Source: Henckelia pumila (lineage: Eukaryota > Streptophyta > Magnoliopsida > Lamiales > Gesneriaceae). From it: a DNA stretch of 64,000 bases. How positions within the stretch are numbered: position 1 is the first letter of the stretch; each line of letters starts with the position of its first letter. The translations under genes and the position numbers were made by a program. The DNA is taken from NCBI RefSeq assembly GCF_033568475.1, contig NC_133121.1, forward strand, positions 196,674,664 through 196,738,663. The letters run 5' to 3'. The notes under the pieces are model-generated. The model had not been told where the DNA came from. It worked only from the letters and a program-made list of their open reading frames with translations, and searched no databases. This document shows, piece by piece, positions 20,317-32,706 of this stretch.

Positions 20317-22100
20317 ACTTCTGATAGAGTTACAACATTAAACAATAATAAAATTCTTGAGCTTCGTGAGATTTGAAGTGCAGCATAGATTTATCACAAA
20401 ATTTATTTGATAACATAATATGTGTGTTCTTTCATTGATATTTTCGATCTGATATCTTTCAAATGCTTTGAAAACTTAGTAATTAAGAAAGCAAAAAATT
20501 CACAGAAAAATATCGATTCAAAAGTTCAATAATCCTTCATTTTATCCAAGTATTTATAGGCGCAGAGATCCAAGTCACAAAATATAATCGGTGAAACTTT
20601 GTTCCAGAAATCTCCGATAGTTATGCAGATCGTGACACGTCTTTTTCATCTTTCCAAATATACTACAGTGGCTCGGGACTCTTTTGGATGTTAGCTAAAT
20701 ATGGAATCAACGGCATTGTACATTTTGTCTTATGTCCAACAATTCGAATCAATCTTGAGTATGTACGATTTTGTTCTAGTAGAGAATTGATCCTGTCCGA
20801 AAGACCAAACTGTTCCGAAATACAAAACTGGTCTGGATTGCACTTGGTCTGGTTTGGATAGCTTATGAAGAGTAGAACTTGGTATGATCAAGTTCGTTTA
20901 TAACCAATTAAACTATAAGCGACGTCTTGTTCTTTGGTCCTTTTGTCTGATCTGTAAGTCCAAATCCATCTAATATGCTTGGATAATCTGATCTTCTTAA
21001 GTATATTTGTCAGCTCTTTTGTTATATATCTCATTTGTCATTACCAAAACTTGAAGTATTTTTGAATTAATAGAAAACTAAAAAAAAATTGTTTCTAATG
21101 TTTTAATTACAAAAAACTATTATAAACCTATATTTCTTTTAAAAAAAAAACCTTCCAACTAGAAACTTATAATTGTATAACAAGATAATTATATGTGTTC
21201 ATAATTAAATTTGGTGAACATAAACTCTAAATATTGTACACAATAACTAAACGCAGACAAATTCGTCATGAAATGTGTTGTTCATGCATAATCCAATTTT
21301 CCATCAAAGTTGCGATAATTAACTTAAAAGTTTGGTATTTTCACATTTTGTCAAGAAGAACAACACATCGTGCACGCGATAATTAACGGATAAATTTTGT
21401 TAAATAGATAAAGGACAAATTGCATATCTTATTTAACATATTTGTTCTAATTAAATAATTATAAAAATAAATTAATTAGATTATTAATAGTTTTTTTTTT
21501 TTAAAAAAAAATTAAACAATAATAAAACCTAGTGTCAAACCTCTTCGAAGGAAATTAAGTGCCACTTATTCTCCGGCCACCTTTCGGCTATGCTATCGCC
21601 TATCGTCATTGTATCATCGGAGAGGGGCTTCCGAAACTTTTGTTGCTAAGTTGTGTAGTTTCAAATCCGATTGTTGGTAGAGAGGAGGGAAATCGTGTAA
21701 GTTGAGTGGAGTGAAGATATAGGTATAGTCGTATAGAGCATGAATTTTTTTTTAACTATTTTAGGACGAAATAAACAAATATCCACATTTAAATGGTTAA
21801 AACAAATAAAAATTTTCTCTAAATTTCGTGTAAAGAGTGTAAATCAAAAATATTATTATTGTAGCTGATTCACAAGAAAAGTCATGGCGAGATATTTTTG
21901 CATTAATTAACCCTTTTAACAATACAAATTATGCATTTATTTGTTCATTAAAAAAAACTATATTTATTTCAAATTAGCCTTAAAATATGAAACCTAAAGA
22001 AAATCAAATACTAGAAATAGAAAGTCGACCAATGGATATCCTTAAATTGTGAACCTCACACATCTGTCGGCTCCACACGTGTGTTACACCTTCTTCACCA
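20317..22100. other. Intergenic DNA upstream of the WEB1-like gene
   Basis: No coding region is supported. A minus-strand TATAAATA lies at about 20550-20558 within a stretch (20340-20990) that could be another decayed minus-oriented LTR, but no termini or primer site could be found. 21050-22040 is AT-rich with poly-A/T runs. Confidence 0.4.
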
Positions 22101-22110
22101 GTACGTCTCA

Positions 22111-24147
22111 TATTTATAGAAAATATAATAAAAATAACAATTTCTTTTTAGAAAAAAGATCATTTATCATATCTAATTTTCAGAAATTTTTTAGTTCTCG
22201 ATCCTATTTTTTGGATTTGTCAGAAGCCCACGAAAATATTCTCTGTTTTCAGCCACCATTTGACTTTTTGTCTGTCTCGTTTTCTGGTGATTCTTGGTAT
22301 GTTCTTACGTTTTTATATTTTTGGTCAAATTTGTGATTATGATTAGGCCTTTTTAGCTTTGAATTTTCTATCCTTTTTTTTATTTTCTTCTATTTTTTTG
22401 CATGTTTGTTTGCTGCTTGATTGGATGTACTGATCAGTGGACGAGATTTTGGATCTTTTCAGTCATTTCTTGCTGATTATTGTAATATTCTTCATGCAAA
22501 TAAGATCAAGATTCTTGAAGCATAGGTAAAATTATAGGAATTTGCTGCTGAATCAGTTGAATTTAATTCTTTTCTATGGTGGGCATCTGGAAATTTGATG
22601 TTTTGGAGTAAATTAATTATATTTTGTGATTATTATATATCTTAAGAATCATAGTTTGGAGGGATTTGGTTTTATGATGATGCTGGCCTTTTGCTTTTTT
22701 TTTTTTTTTGGTTATTTTGAGCAACAGAATTTTGATAGATGGGGTTTACACAACGAATCTTGTTATTTGCTGCCAGCCACAATTGACTTAAGTCATGCGT
22801 TTGCTCTCTATCTTGCACAAAGCACGGTGGTTGGGTTGCCGCAAAGTTTAAAAGATTTGAATTGGATTGACACTGTTTTTGATATTTTTGTTATAAGTTC
22901 AGCTACCCGTATTTTGGATTTTAGAGTGACTTTTATATTTTTTTTTCTGTTTTAAAAATATACGCGGTTAGGCGGTGCAAAACTCAAAGGAATAGGAATG
23001 GAATAAGTTTGCTTCATCCTTCGACCTCCTGTCTCGTATCGCCTATTCCTTTGAATTTTGCACTGCCTAACACTCTGGTCATCCTTCAACCCCTGTTTTG
23101 CGCTTGGTATCTTGGAATGAAAAAGAAGTATTATTCGGTTGATGATGGCATGATTTGGGGCTGCCAATTTGGTGTCGTAAAAGTAATTCAATCTAGTATG
23201 ATGTTGACTTAGGATTGATTAGATAATGTTTTGGTATTTCTGAGTTATAGAAAGCAATAGGTGAAAGATTTCTGATAAAGGACATTACAGAATAGACCCG
23301 AATCCAGAACTTTATTGAACAGTTGATCTACTTGAGTTCTTGTGCAAAACACACAGTCCTTCTATTGTAGGATTCACTTTATGCTTAATAAAACAAGTGA
23401 TTATATCTTATTCCTTTTACTGAATCAAGAAAATCAGCTACATTGATATATTCCTGATTATGCAATCTTTCGTTGCCTTTCTGCCATCCTTTAGTACTTC
23501 TCTGTTTCTTCTTTTTCCAGGCTTGATTGATGTCACTCTGGTGTAAATATGATCCAAAATAGTTCGACAATTTTCATGTTTCACCTCTAGTTACTTGTAT
23601 GTGGTGATGAAAATCAATCTGTGTCTGCTGGCATCTGTTCATTATAGGCTGAGAAGTTTCAAAACTTATGAATCTGATCATTTTTTGGAGCCCTTTTTTC
23701 TCCATATGACCATTCAATAATCATCAGATAAAATTAGAAGAAACACAGGACGGGTTTTGTCCTTTCTCTTTGCATATCATACTTCTTTTCGTGGTCAATT
23801 CTTTAGTATGTGAATGGGTGAGCGTGCTTGGCTAAGGGGAATGTGATTGGGATAATAAGTGGGGGCAGAGAGTGGACTTAGTTTGGCGTATGAAAATGTT
23901 TATTTTTGTACAAAACGGTAAAAGATTTATAGGTTGGTGATGGGTGAGGAGAGTTGCAAGTGCCTGAAAGAGAAACAATTTTGCTAATAATAACTATCGT
24001 TTATTGGCCTTGTAGTTATGAATTGACCTCCATTAACTGCTGTTTGTCTAAGATTTATGTTGTTTCTAAAGAAATCATTTCTCCATTAAACTGCAGCGTC
24101 ACTCGGAAATTCAGTTAGTGAATCGACTCTTCATAGCTTTTATCTGA
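22111..24147 (+). promoter_or_regulatory. Probable promoter, 5'-UTR and 1.8-kb 5'-UTR intron of the WEB1-like gene
   Basis: A TATA-like TATTTATAGA at 22111-22120 precedes a pyrimidine-rich region. TTCTTG|GTATGT (exon end 22296) is a good donor, and AAACTGCAG|CGTC (intron end 24096) a good acceptor. The inferred last leader exon 24097-24147 joins directly to the start codon at 24148. Long leader introns are frequent in plant genes. No transcript evidence is available, so the splice sites are inferred. The intron contains poly-T runs and a 30-bp inverted repeat. Confidence 0.5.
22967..23071. repeat. 30-bp inverted repeat with 45-bp loop in the leader intron
   Basis: Arm 22967-22996 (GTTAGGCGGTGCAAAACTC and on) and arm 23042-23071 are reverse complements with two mismatches over 30 bp. 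The whole is about 105 bp, the size of a foldback MITE or a miRNA-like hairpin. Confidence 0.75.
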
Positions 24148-27100
24148 ATGGAGGGTGCTAAAAACTTTGAAGAAAATGCTCCTCCTGAATCCTCTCCCGC
24201 ACATGCCCTTTCATCCCTTGATAAAGGTCAATCAGAAAGTTCTTCAAGAACCACGGATGGGAATGGAGAAATCAATGTTTCTAAATCAGGAATTTTAGAT
24301 GATAATTTCAATGGGTCAAGTCCCGAAGCGAGTCTAAAACCCGTAACAGATGATCTGACTTCAACTTCTCCAGTAGTGCATGGTGAAAAAGAAGCTTCAG
24401 AACAGAATATTTCTACACCTGTGGTTGTAAATAATGCAGCCCACGCAGTGGAAGAGAATATGGAATCACCAGTAGCAAATAATGTGGTTTCAACTTCTCC
24501 AGTTGCGGAAACTGAAATAAAAACTTCAGAACATAATGTTGACACACCTGTGGTTGGAACTGATGTCTCACATCCAATGGCAGAGAGTACTGGATCAGTT
24601 AAAAGTCACACAGGCGATAACTCAGAAATTCCATGGCAACAAAGTTCGTCAAATATGTTGGAAGAAAATATAGGCGATGCCTCTGCAGAATCTGTAAGCC
24701 ATAATTTTGATGGATCTGCAGTTGAGAAGGATGTTCCGGCTGCATCAGTTGGCGATCTAGACAAGCCTATGCCTCAAAAAGAAGAAAACTTACAAGTCAA
24801 AATAGTTGCGCGGCCGTCTCCAGAGGATGAGGATGCACCTTCTGTTTCATCTCCAGATGTGAGAAATGGTAATGCTGCTCAGCTCATTGCCAAAGTACCT
24901 GTAAGTTCCTTGGAGAGTAAGAAATCCATAGGACAATCTAAACGAACTGATAATACGAAACTAAGCAGAGGTCAGATTGACACGGCAGCACCTTTTGAAT
25001 CTGTCAAAGCTGCTGTTTCGAAGTTTGGTGGAATCGTGGACTGGAAAGCCCATCGTGTTCAGACTGTGGAGGTATGAGCTTTAGTTCTTTTTTAACTTCC
25101 TGTTGGGGGATTCTTTTAAGTTTCTTACGAGAAGGAATTGGTTTTCATATCTATATCTATGGTTCTCATGGATCATTGTAAATTTTTTAAGCATGATTTC
25201 GTGGTCCACTTGTGATTTATCAAAAATAGAGAAATTGAGTCAGGTTTAATTTAGTGTTGTGAAACAATGTTCTGTGCCATGCAAATTTGTCCACCAAAAC
25301 TTTTGATTTTTTTTTCTGATGACTGTAACAATTTACACAATGGTCTTAGTGTGTTCTTGGTGTCCTATCTCAAATTGTGCATTTGATGGAGGCAAAGGAA
25401 CCGCTGTGAATGACCCAACTCAATGTTATCCAGTATATTAGCAACTCGTCTTGATAAATTTTCACTTGAAGATTGCCTTAGAGTGATTCTGGTTACATGC
25501 AGAGACGAAAGTTCATAGAACAAGAACTTGAGAAAGCACAGGAGGAGATACCGTCATACAAGAAACAATCTGAAGCTGCTGAAGAGGCGAAAATTCAAGT
25601 TTTAAAAGAACTAGACAGCACTAAAAGGCTCATAGAAGAATTGAAGCTTAACCTTGAACGAGCACAAACAGAAGAACACCAAGCAAGACAAGATTCAGAA
25701 CTTGCTAAGCTAAGGGTTGAAGAGATGGAGCAAGGGATTGCTGATGAAGCTAGCTTTGCAGCCAAGGCACAGCTTGAAGTTGCCCGAGCAAGGCATGCAG
25801 CTGCAGTTACCGAGCTTAAAAGCGTTAAAAATGAATTGGAACAGCTCAAAACAGATTATGCTGTGCTGGTGGCGGAGAAAAATTCAGCAGTGAGCAAGGC
25901 AGAAGAAGCCGTCGCTGCAGCAAAAGAGGTTGAGAAGTCGGTGGAGGATATGACCATTGAATTAATTACTGCTAAGGAGGCCTTGGAATCTGCGCATGCA
26001 GCACATCTGGAGGCAGAGGAACACAGGATTGGAGCAATAATGGCGAAGGAGCAAGACACTCTCAATTGGGAGAAAGAATTAAAGCAAGCGGAGAAGGACT
26101 TGGAGACACTGAAACAGCAGATTGCATCTACGAAGGATCTCAGATCTAAGTTAGACAGTGCAACAACATTACTAATGGATTTGAAAATGGAATTGGCAGC
26201 TTATATGGGATCATCAGTAAGTACGGAACTAAAGGAACCAGAAAAAATAACTCGTGGTGATATTCAAGCCTCTGTTGATTCGGCAAAGAAGGAACTTGAA
26301 GAAGTTAAACTCAGCATTGAAAAAGCAACGGATGAAGTTAAAATCTTGAGGGTGGCAGCTACATCACTAAAATTAGAACTGGATCGAGAAAAAGCAGAAC
26401 TTGCCGCCATTCAACAAAGGGAAGGAATGGCGTCGATTGCAGTTTCATCTCTTGAAGCTGAGCTGAACCGGACAAAGTCTGAAATTGCTCTTATTCAGGT
26501 GAAGGAGAAAGAAGTGCGAGAGAAAATGGTGGAACTTCCCAAGCAACTACAAGAGACAGCTCAGGAAGCTGATCAGGTGAAGGCACTTGTTGAAATGGCC
26601 CGTGAAGAGCTTCGAAAGGCTACGGAAGAGGCAGAACAGGTGAAGGCAGGAGCAAGTACAATGGAAAGTAGACTGCGTGCTGCTCAGAAGGAAATTGAAG
26701 CAGCAAAGGCTTCCGAAATGTTGGCACTAGCAGCTATAAATGCGTTGCAAGAAAGCGAATCTGCTCAAAAAAACAATGACGAGGATTCGCCTACTGGAGT
26801 AACACTTTCGTTAGAAGAGTATTACGAGCTTAGCAAGAGAACTCATGAAGCAGAAGAGCAAGCCAACACACGGGTGGCAGCTGCTATCGCCCAAATTGAT
26901 GTGGCGAAGGAGTCTGAGTTGAGGGCCTTGAAAAGGCTCGAGGAAGTCACACAAGAGATAGCTGAAAGGAAAAATTCACTACAAATTGCTATGCTCAAGG
27001 CTGAGCAAGCTAAGGAAGGAAAACTAGGAGTAGAGCAGGAGCTAAGAAAGTGGAGGGCTGAGCATGAGCAGAGACGGAGAGCTAGTGAATCTGTTCCGCC

Positions 27101-27353
27101 AGCAATTATAGTGAGTAAAAGCCCACGTGCAAGTTTTGAGGAATCGAAAGCTTATGAACCCAGAAATTTTGTCAGCATCCCCGATGTTTCCACTCTTCAT
27201 CAAAGGTTGAGTCCAAGGTCATACACCAGCGTCACAGAAACCGATTCGTCACCTGATGTAAGAGCCCCCGTCAAGAAAAAGAAAAAGTCCTTCTTCCCAC
27301 GGATTTTCATGTTCTTGGCTCGAAAGAAGGCACAAGCAAATAAAACTGCTTGA
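24148..27353 (+). CDS. WEB1: WEB1/WEL-like coiled-coil protein (DUF827/WEMBL family); join 24148-25071, 25503-27353
   Basis: Two coding exons give 924 residues; the intron 25072-25502 has a GAG|GTATGA donor and TACATGCAG|AGA acceptor. Residues 1-290 are an acidic, Ser/Thr-rich tail with a 43-residue imperfect repeat (STSPV...SE.N..TPVV). From about 295 the family signature runs across the splice ([15 protein letters not shown] then [17 protein letters not shown]). Long heptad coiled coils follow to about 860, and a basic end ([19 protein letters not shown]). In Arabidopsis WEB1 works with PMI2 in the cytosol to keep chloroplasts moving correctly under blue light through chloroplast actin filaments. 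The frame has no defects. The Met at 24148 is preceded by a stop in the same frame. The exact paralogue (WEB1 or a WEL) cannot be decided. Confidence 0.88.
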
Positions 27354-27826
27354 TAGTTTGTCTATACTGCTAAATAATTTTTTTTTTTTTAATTACAATG
27401 TGGTATATGTTCAGCTTGCTTTCGTTGATTTTTTTACCTGAGTTTCACCTCAGTTGAATCTTGTATCTTTAGGATTATAGCATGTATTCATACACGTTGA
27501 TTGTTGTATTTTATGTGTACATTGATGAATAGATGTGTGGAATAAGTTTTGTATGGCTTACAAAGAACTGAAGAATGTGACTTTTGGGATTGAAAATAAA
27601 ATCTCTGGTTACGCTTTTTCGTTTTCTGTTTTTCGTGTTTTTCCATGCAATATATGTATATTAATTTATAGAGTAAGTCTATTGTTATGGTTTTACGGAT
27701 CTATATTTGTAAGACAGATTGTTTCGATACATATCTACAAAACTCTTTTATGAGTTGGATGGAATCGGGTCGAAAATTTATTCCACAAAATTAAATCGTG
27801 ATACAATCTTAGTGTTTTTGTGTAGC

Positions 27827-27868
<42 letters not shown>

Positions 27869-29028
27869 GCCTCAATTGCATGTTAAAGCTCTCTCATGAT
27901 GAATTGGAATGTATGCACTAGTAAAAATATAATTTGGTATGCAAACACAACACGTGATCGTGATGCTATACATTGTATACAAACAAGAAACACCCTTTAC
28001 ATCCAAGATTATTCGACTAATGGAGTAAGTGAGCGTTTGGACAAATGTTAGAAGTTCAATTTTCCTTATCAATATCTTTTCGAAAGACTTTGTCTCACAG
28101 GACTAGCCCAATGCAGTTTACGTCATTGCGTTACCCTTTTATCTAGTACGCACCGAATGGTAACGGTTATGAAATTTCATAAAAAAAAAAATATTTTTAC
28201 ACACTTACTAAAGTTTTGTTCGGTTTTAGTAATAAATTTCAGTCGGTTTAGTTTAAACTATTACTCACACTTATTCATGTGAATTGCGATGCGGTATAAT
28301 ATATTTTCATAAAATTTACATGTTCATTTTACAAATGCCACAAATTAGTTCATGACCATGTATTTAGGGGCGGATTTCGGAATTTTGTTTAGCGGAACAC
28401 AATTCATATAAAATATAGATCTCTTGTAAGACTATATCACCAATATTTATTCGTGAAGCGGATTGCCCCAATTCATATATATAATAAAAACTTAATACTT
28501 TTGGCATAAAAAAATTTGTTTTGCATCTGTCGGATCAAATAGAAGACTCGTATCACCAAACTATTCTGTGAGACGATTTCACAAAAGTTTTTGTATCATA
28601 TAAAACCTCAAAAGTATAATTCATATTAACTAAATGACAAAAAGAAATGTGAAAACATTATTATAAAATCAAATGCCATGCACAATTGACCTTCACAATA
28701 TTTTATTATTGATATAGTTGATGATATAGTCATTTGATAAGTTATTAAATATATCATTTTCATTATATTAACATCAAAGAGTAATTCAATCACAAACCAC
28801 TCAATTGGTTCTGAAATCAAAAAAAATTTCACAATTTTCATGCCGAAAAGTTTATCTCTGTTGTTGCAGTTGCAAAATCCAAATCCAAATCCAAATCCAA
28901 ATCCAAATTCAAATCAAAATCAATGCTAAAATCTTACTAATTTAATTTATTAACTCAATAGTTAACATATTATGTTAATTACACAAAAAAAAATTAGAGG
29001 TGCATAAAGCTTATTGATTTAATTAAAT
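27354..29028. other. 3' flank of the WEB1-like gene and AT-rich spacer with microsatellites
   Basis: A possible poly(A) signal AATAAA lies at about 27595. An ATT-type triplet microsatellite spans about 27827-27866 and an AATCCA hexanucleotide microsatellite about 28874-28920. A short TGTGAGACGATTTCAC palindrome near 28567 resembles a dispersed plant repeat. No gene is supported. Confidence 0.5.
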
Positions 29029-29033
29029 GACTA

Positions 29034-30889
29034 TGAAAGAGTGGGTGCCCTGTTAGCCAACTTGTGGCTAAGGGTCTTTATGACTCTATATGTAAACAAT
29101 CTTTGTTTAATATAATTTACACTTTTATATTGACTTTTGCTTTATCTTTTATCATATTATTATGTTGTGACGTACTATACGATGTTTAGATAAAGACTTT
29201 GAATATATTAGAGTGCATGTAAGATATGATAGCAGATTTGAATGACTATCATAAAACACATCTTATAATCACTGTATATTCTAAACAGTTCCTAGTCAAT
29301 TGAGCCGTCCGCAAATAAGGATAAGGATTGCTCGAGATTGAGACTAGCATTTGCGATGCCAAGTACCACGTTTCATTGGTATGAAACATAGAGATGTTCG
29401 AAGCATGCAAATGGATATTCATTTGATGGATGATCAAACTACCATATTCGAACTTTTCAAGTGGTTTTCACTAATTGAGTGGATAAGTCCGCGGTTTTGG
29501 TTGTACACCATTAGTCCTTACTACTTGAAACATCATGGAGACTCTATATGCTAGTACTGTACTTTGACTCGTTTACCGACTCTATGAGGGTCATCAGGTG
29601 TCGGGATTGGGTACAGTTACGACACATATAGGAGTCAATGCTTTGTTGTCAAGGATTCACCACACGCTTGCGAGTGTGGATATCCTATGCGATCTGAGGA
29701 GATATTAGTGTGACAAATCTCTGGCCAGAGTACATGATGTGCTTTAGGTTACTTTGTTTCCTAGTTGCACATGCGATGTCACTATTTGATCTTCAAGATG
29801 TATTGCATAGTTATCGAATCTCGAACGACTCTCAATATACCAATGGTTGTTGATTCGATCGGGATATATGGATGAAGGGACCGTACTGTACGCTAACCAA
29901 AACCTACTGGTTCTTGCAGGCACTATCAGTGATACCTAGGGAATCATGAGGCGATGTTGCTAGACGCTCTTACCATGATTCGATGGGTAAGTTGGAAATT
30001 GTTGTTCCGAGTCACAAGGAGTTGTGGGCCCACGGTTAGCTGTATCCTTGAACCATTGAGGGTTACACAAGTAATAGATTTCTAATCCCCGTTGAGATAA
30101 TTAAATTTAATGAGTTAAATTTAGCAAATGAGAAGTAGGACTTCTTATTAAAGAGTAGAGGGAGTGAGATTTCCTAAAATGACATAGGGATGCCATTTTT
30201 GGAAATCACTGAATTCGGATTCAGAAAATTTATCTTGACTTTAAAATATGCAGAAAAGGTTTCTGTACACATTGGTGAAATTGGTTTATCAATTTGAGTC
30301 ACGATGAATTTTATATTAATTTTTGAACATGCGGGCTTTGCTTGTCAGGCTTGAACTTATCACTAATGGGCCTAAGCTGTTAGCAGCCCACATTATAAAT
30401 AAGTTATTGCAGTACAGAAATTAGACACAACATCTCATAATTTTCGAAACCTAGAGAGCTTTCTCTCCCTAGGGTTCGGCCGCCCCTTCCTCTTCTGTGT
30501 TCGAAAATCCAGTCTGCAATTTTTGAAAATTGCAGTCTGGTTTAACAGATCAGATCTATTAAATTCTCTTCGTAGAAACTTCTGATAGACTTTCTAGTGC
30601 AGTCTATCAGAGGGAATAAGAATTCTGTTCGTGGACCTGATTCAGGATTTGATCGATCGAGTCATCAGTTTCTGGGATATACAAGAACAGCAAAATTTTC
30701 TGTTGGAGTCCATAACCTCAAGTTGAGACTTGAGAGGTAAAATTTAATTTGGTTTTATTTTACTTGTTTGTTTTAATCGTTAGGATTTGATACCCATGAT
30801 CTGGAATCGTTCCAGATCAGAAAATAAAAATTTTAAACTTCCGCTGCTACGGGTATCACATCAGATTGATCTGGGAACGTGTTCCAACA
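29034..30889 (+). repeat. Left LTR of the copia array
   Basis: It starts TGAAAGAGTGGGTGCCC and ends GTTCCAACA. A TATA box TATAAATAAG lies at 30394-30403. It has intact TG and CA ends and lies next to the left GACTA. Confidence 0.88.
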
Positions 30890-32706
30890 GTGGCGTCAGA
30901 GACAGGTTGTTCTCAGATCAAACGATTAAAATTTTTTCGATTGTACAAAGCCTCGATTTTTCAGAAAAAATAAAACAAAAAAAAAAAAAATTTCCAAGAG
31001 GCTGCCCGCTGCCCTCGCGCAGCTGGGCTGCGAGCGCGGCCCAGCAGCCCAGCGTGTTGGGCTAGGGCAAACGTTGCCCTAGACCGGCGCGCAGCTGGGC
31101 CGCGCTCGGCGGCCCAGCGACGGGGCTGGGCCCCCAACCCGACAGTCGGGGGGCTGCGCGGGAAGAAAAATTAAAAATTTTATTTTTGAAATTTTGAATT
31201 TCGGCCCATTAATTGTTATCGAACCCAGTTTTTGGCCCGATTGAAAATTGTTTTAGTTGGTCCACGAGACAATGGGTCAAAATTGTTTGAGCCCAAAATT
31301 TTAAGAAAATTAATTTTTGGATAAATTTTGAATTTTGGAAATTTATAAATTTAATCCATTAAATTAAAATTTTTAAAATTATTTATTTTAGTACAATGGA
31401 TTATAAAATATGATTTTATATATGAAATTATATTTTATATATAGAATATGATTTTATGGATAAACTAGATAAAATATGATTTTATATATAAAATAAGATT
31501 TTATGTATGAAATATGATTTTATCTATGAAATATGATTTTATCTATTTACAATTATAGCCACTTTGAATTGTATGTTATCCAATCATTTAATTGAATTAA
31601 ATAATTGGATAAAAGGATGATCGATTGTCATGACCAAGTTTTTAGGTATATGTTAGGTCGTTTACATTTGGTTTTTATTATTACCGTTGGGTTTTATTAA
31701 TGGGCTTGGTTTATGGCCCAATTTGATTTATCATTTGTAATAAAAATGGGTCTGGTTCATGGCCCGTTCCCACCCTTAAATATGTATCCCCTACTTGTCA
31801 TCAAAATTTATTGTAAATTTATTAGACTTAGTGGGAGATAAAGATTTGAAGACAATGGTGGGCCCAGCAGACAATAAAGACCAAAAAAATATAAATTGGT
31901 AGCTCAATGTCATAGGATTGCATTGCATACTTGCATATCACCTAGGATTAGACTTAGACTCGTGATTGACTACCACGGGTCGAGTAGATCTAGGCGTCGA
32001 TTCCTTTATATAATATTTGATATTATTGTTGTATGCATGTTTAGACTAAATTGCATGAATCCCGCAAACATACAAATTTTTAAATGATGAGACAAATTTT
32101 TCAAAATTAAAATACCGCATTTTAAATACGATTTAAAATTGATATCAATATTTACAAAAGGGAATTTAAATATTGTTTAAATGTTCCTACCTTCCATCAA
32201 CGATCAATGTATGAGATGCTACCCGCGGGCATGGTCCTTCTCATATTATTGGGGGGCCAGTTCGTCGGAAAACTGTACATTGGATCGAACATGTTGTAAG
32301 TTGGGTGGAACTCCCGTGGGATTGGCTCATATTATTGGGGGATCCATACGGCGACCATCCATCACAACTTAATATTGGTGGGTCATCTTGACATGTCACA
32401 ATAAACAACGTCATATTATTGGGCTTTTATTGGACATGAGGTAAAAACATGGGGGTTGTTTTGGAAGCAATTATACTCTACCTTTTGAAAATTATGGTTG
32501 GCTGATATTATTCGGGACTATGATTTGTCAATTGGACTCCATGTTTCTACTAAGAAAACCAGTTTTTTTTTTTCACTAGAGGGTGGTGAAATCGTTAAAA
32601 TAGTGGGAGTGTAATTCATAAAATTAATCTCGCCTTATTTTATATCTTAGTAAATTAATTAAACAATCACTGATTATTGTCTGTTTCTTATCAGTATTTC
32701 ATTATG
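30890..32706 (+). other. Copia leader, internal copy 1
   Basis: The primer site TGGCGTCAGAGA starts at 30891 (tRNA-iMet type with changes at three positions). Then come a GC-rich palindromic block (about 31000-31160), AT-rich tandem units of the ATATGATTTTATATAT kind (31400-31550), and four copies of TCATATTATTGGG or a near match (32241, 32327, 32411, 32503). No coding sequence. The same order is seen in the other two copia internal regions here. Confidence 0.8.

Noticed and set aside
25595..26065. Ser/Cys-rich minus-strand frames under the WEB1-like exon 2
   Set aside because: They mirror the Glu/Ala/Lys-rich coiled-coil codons on the opposite strand.
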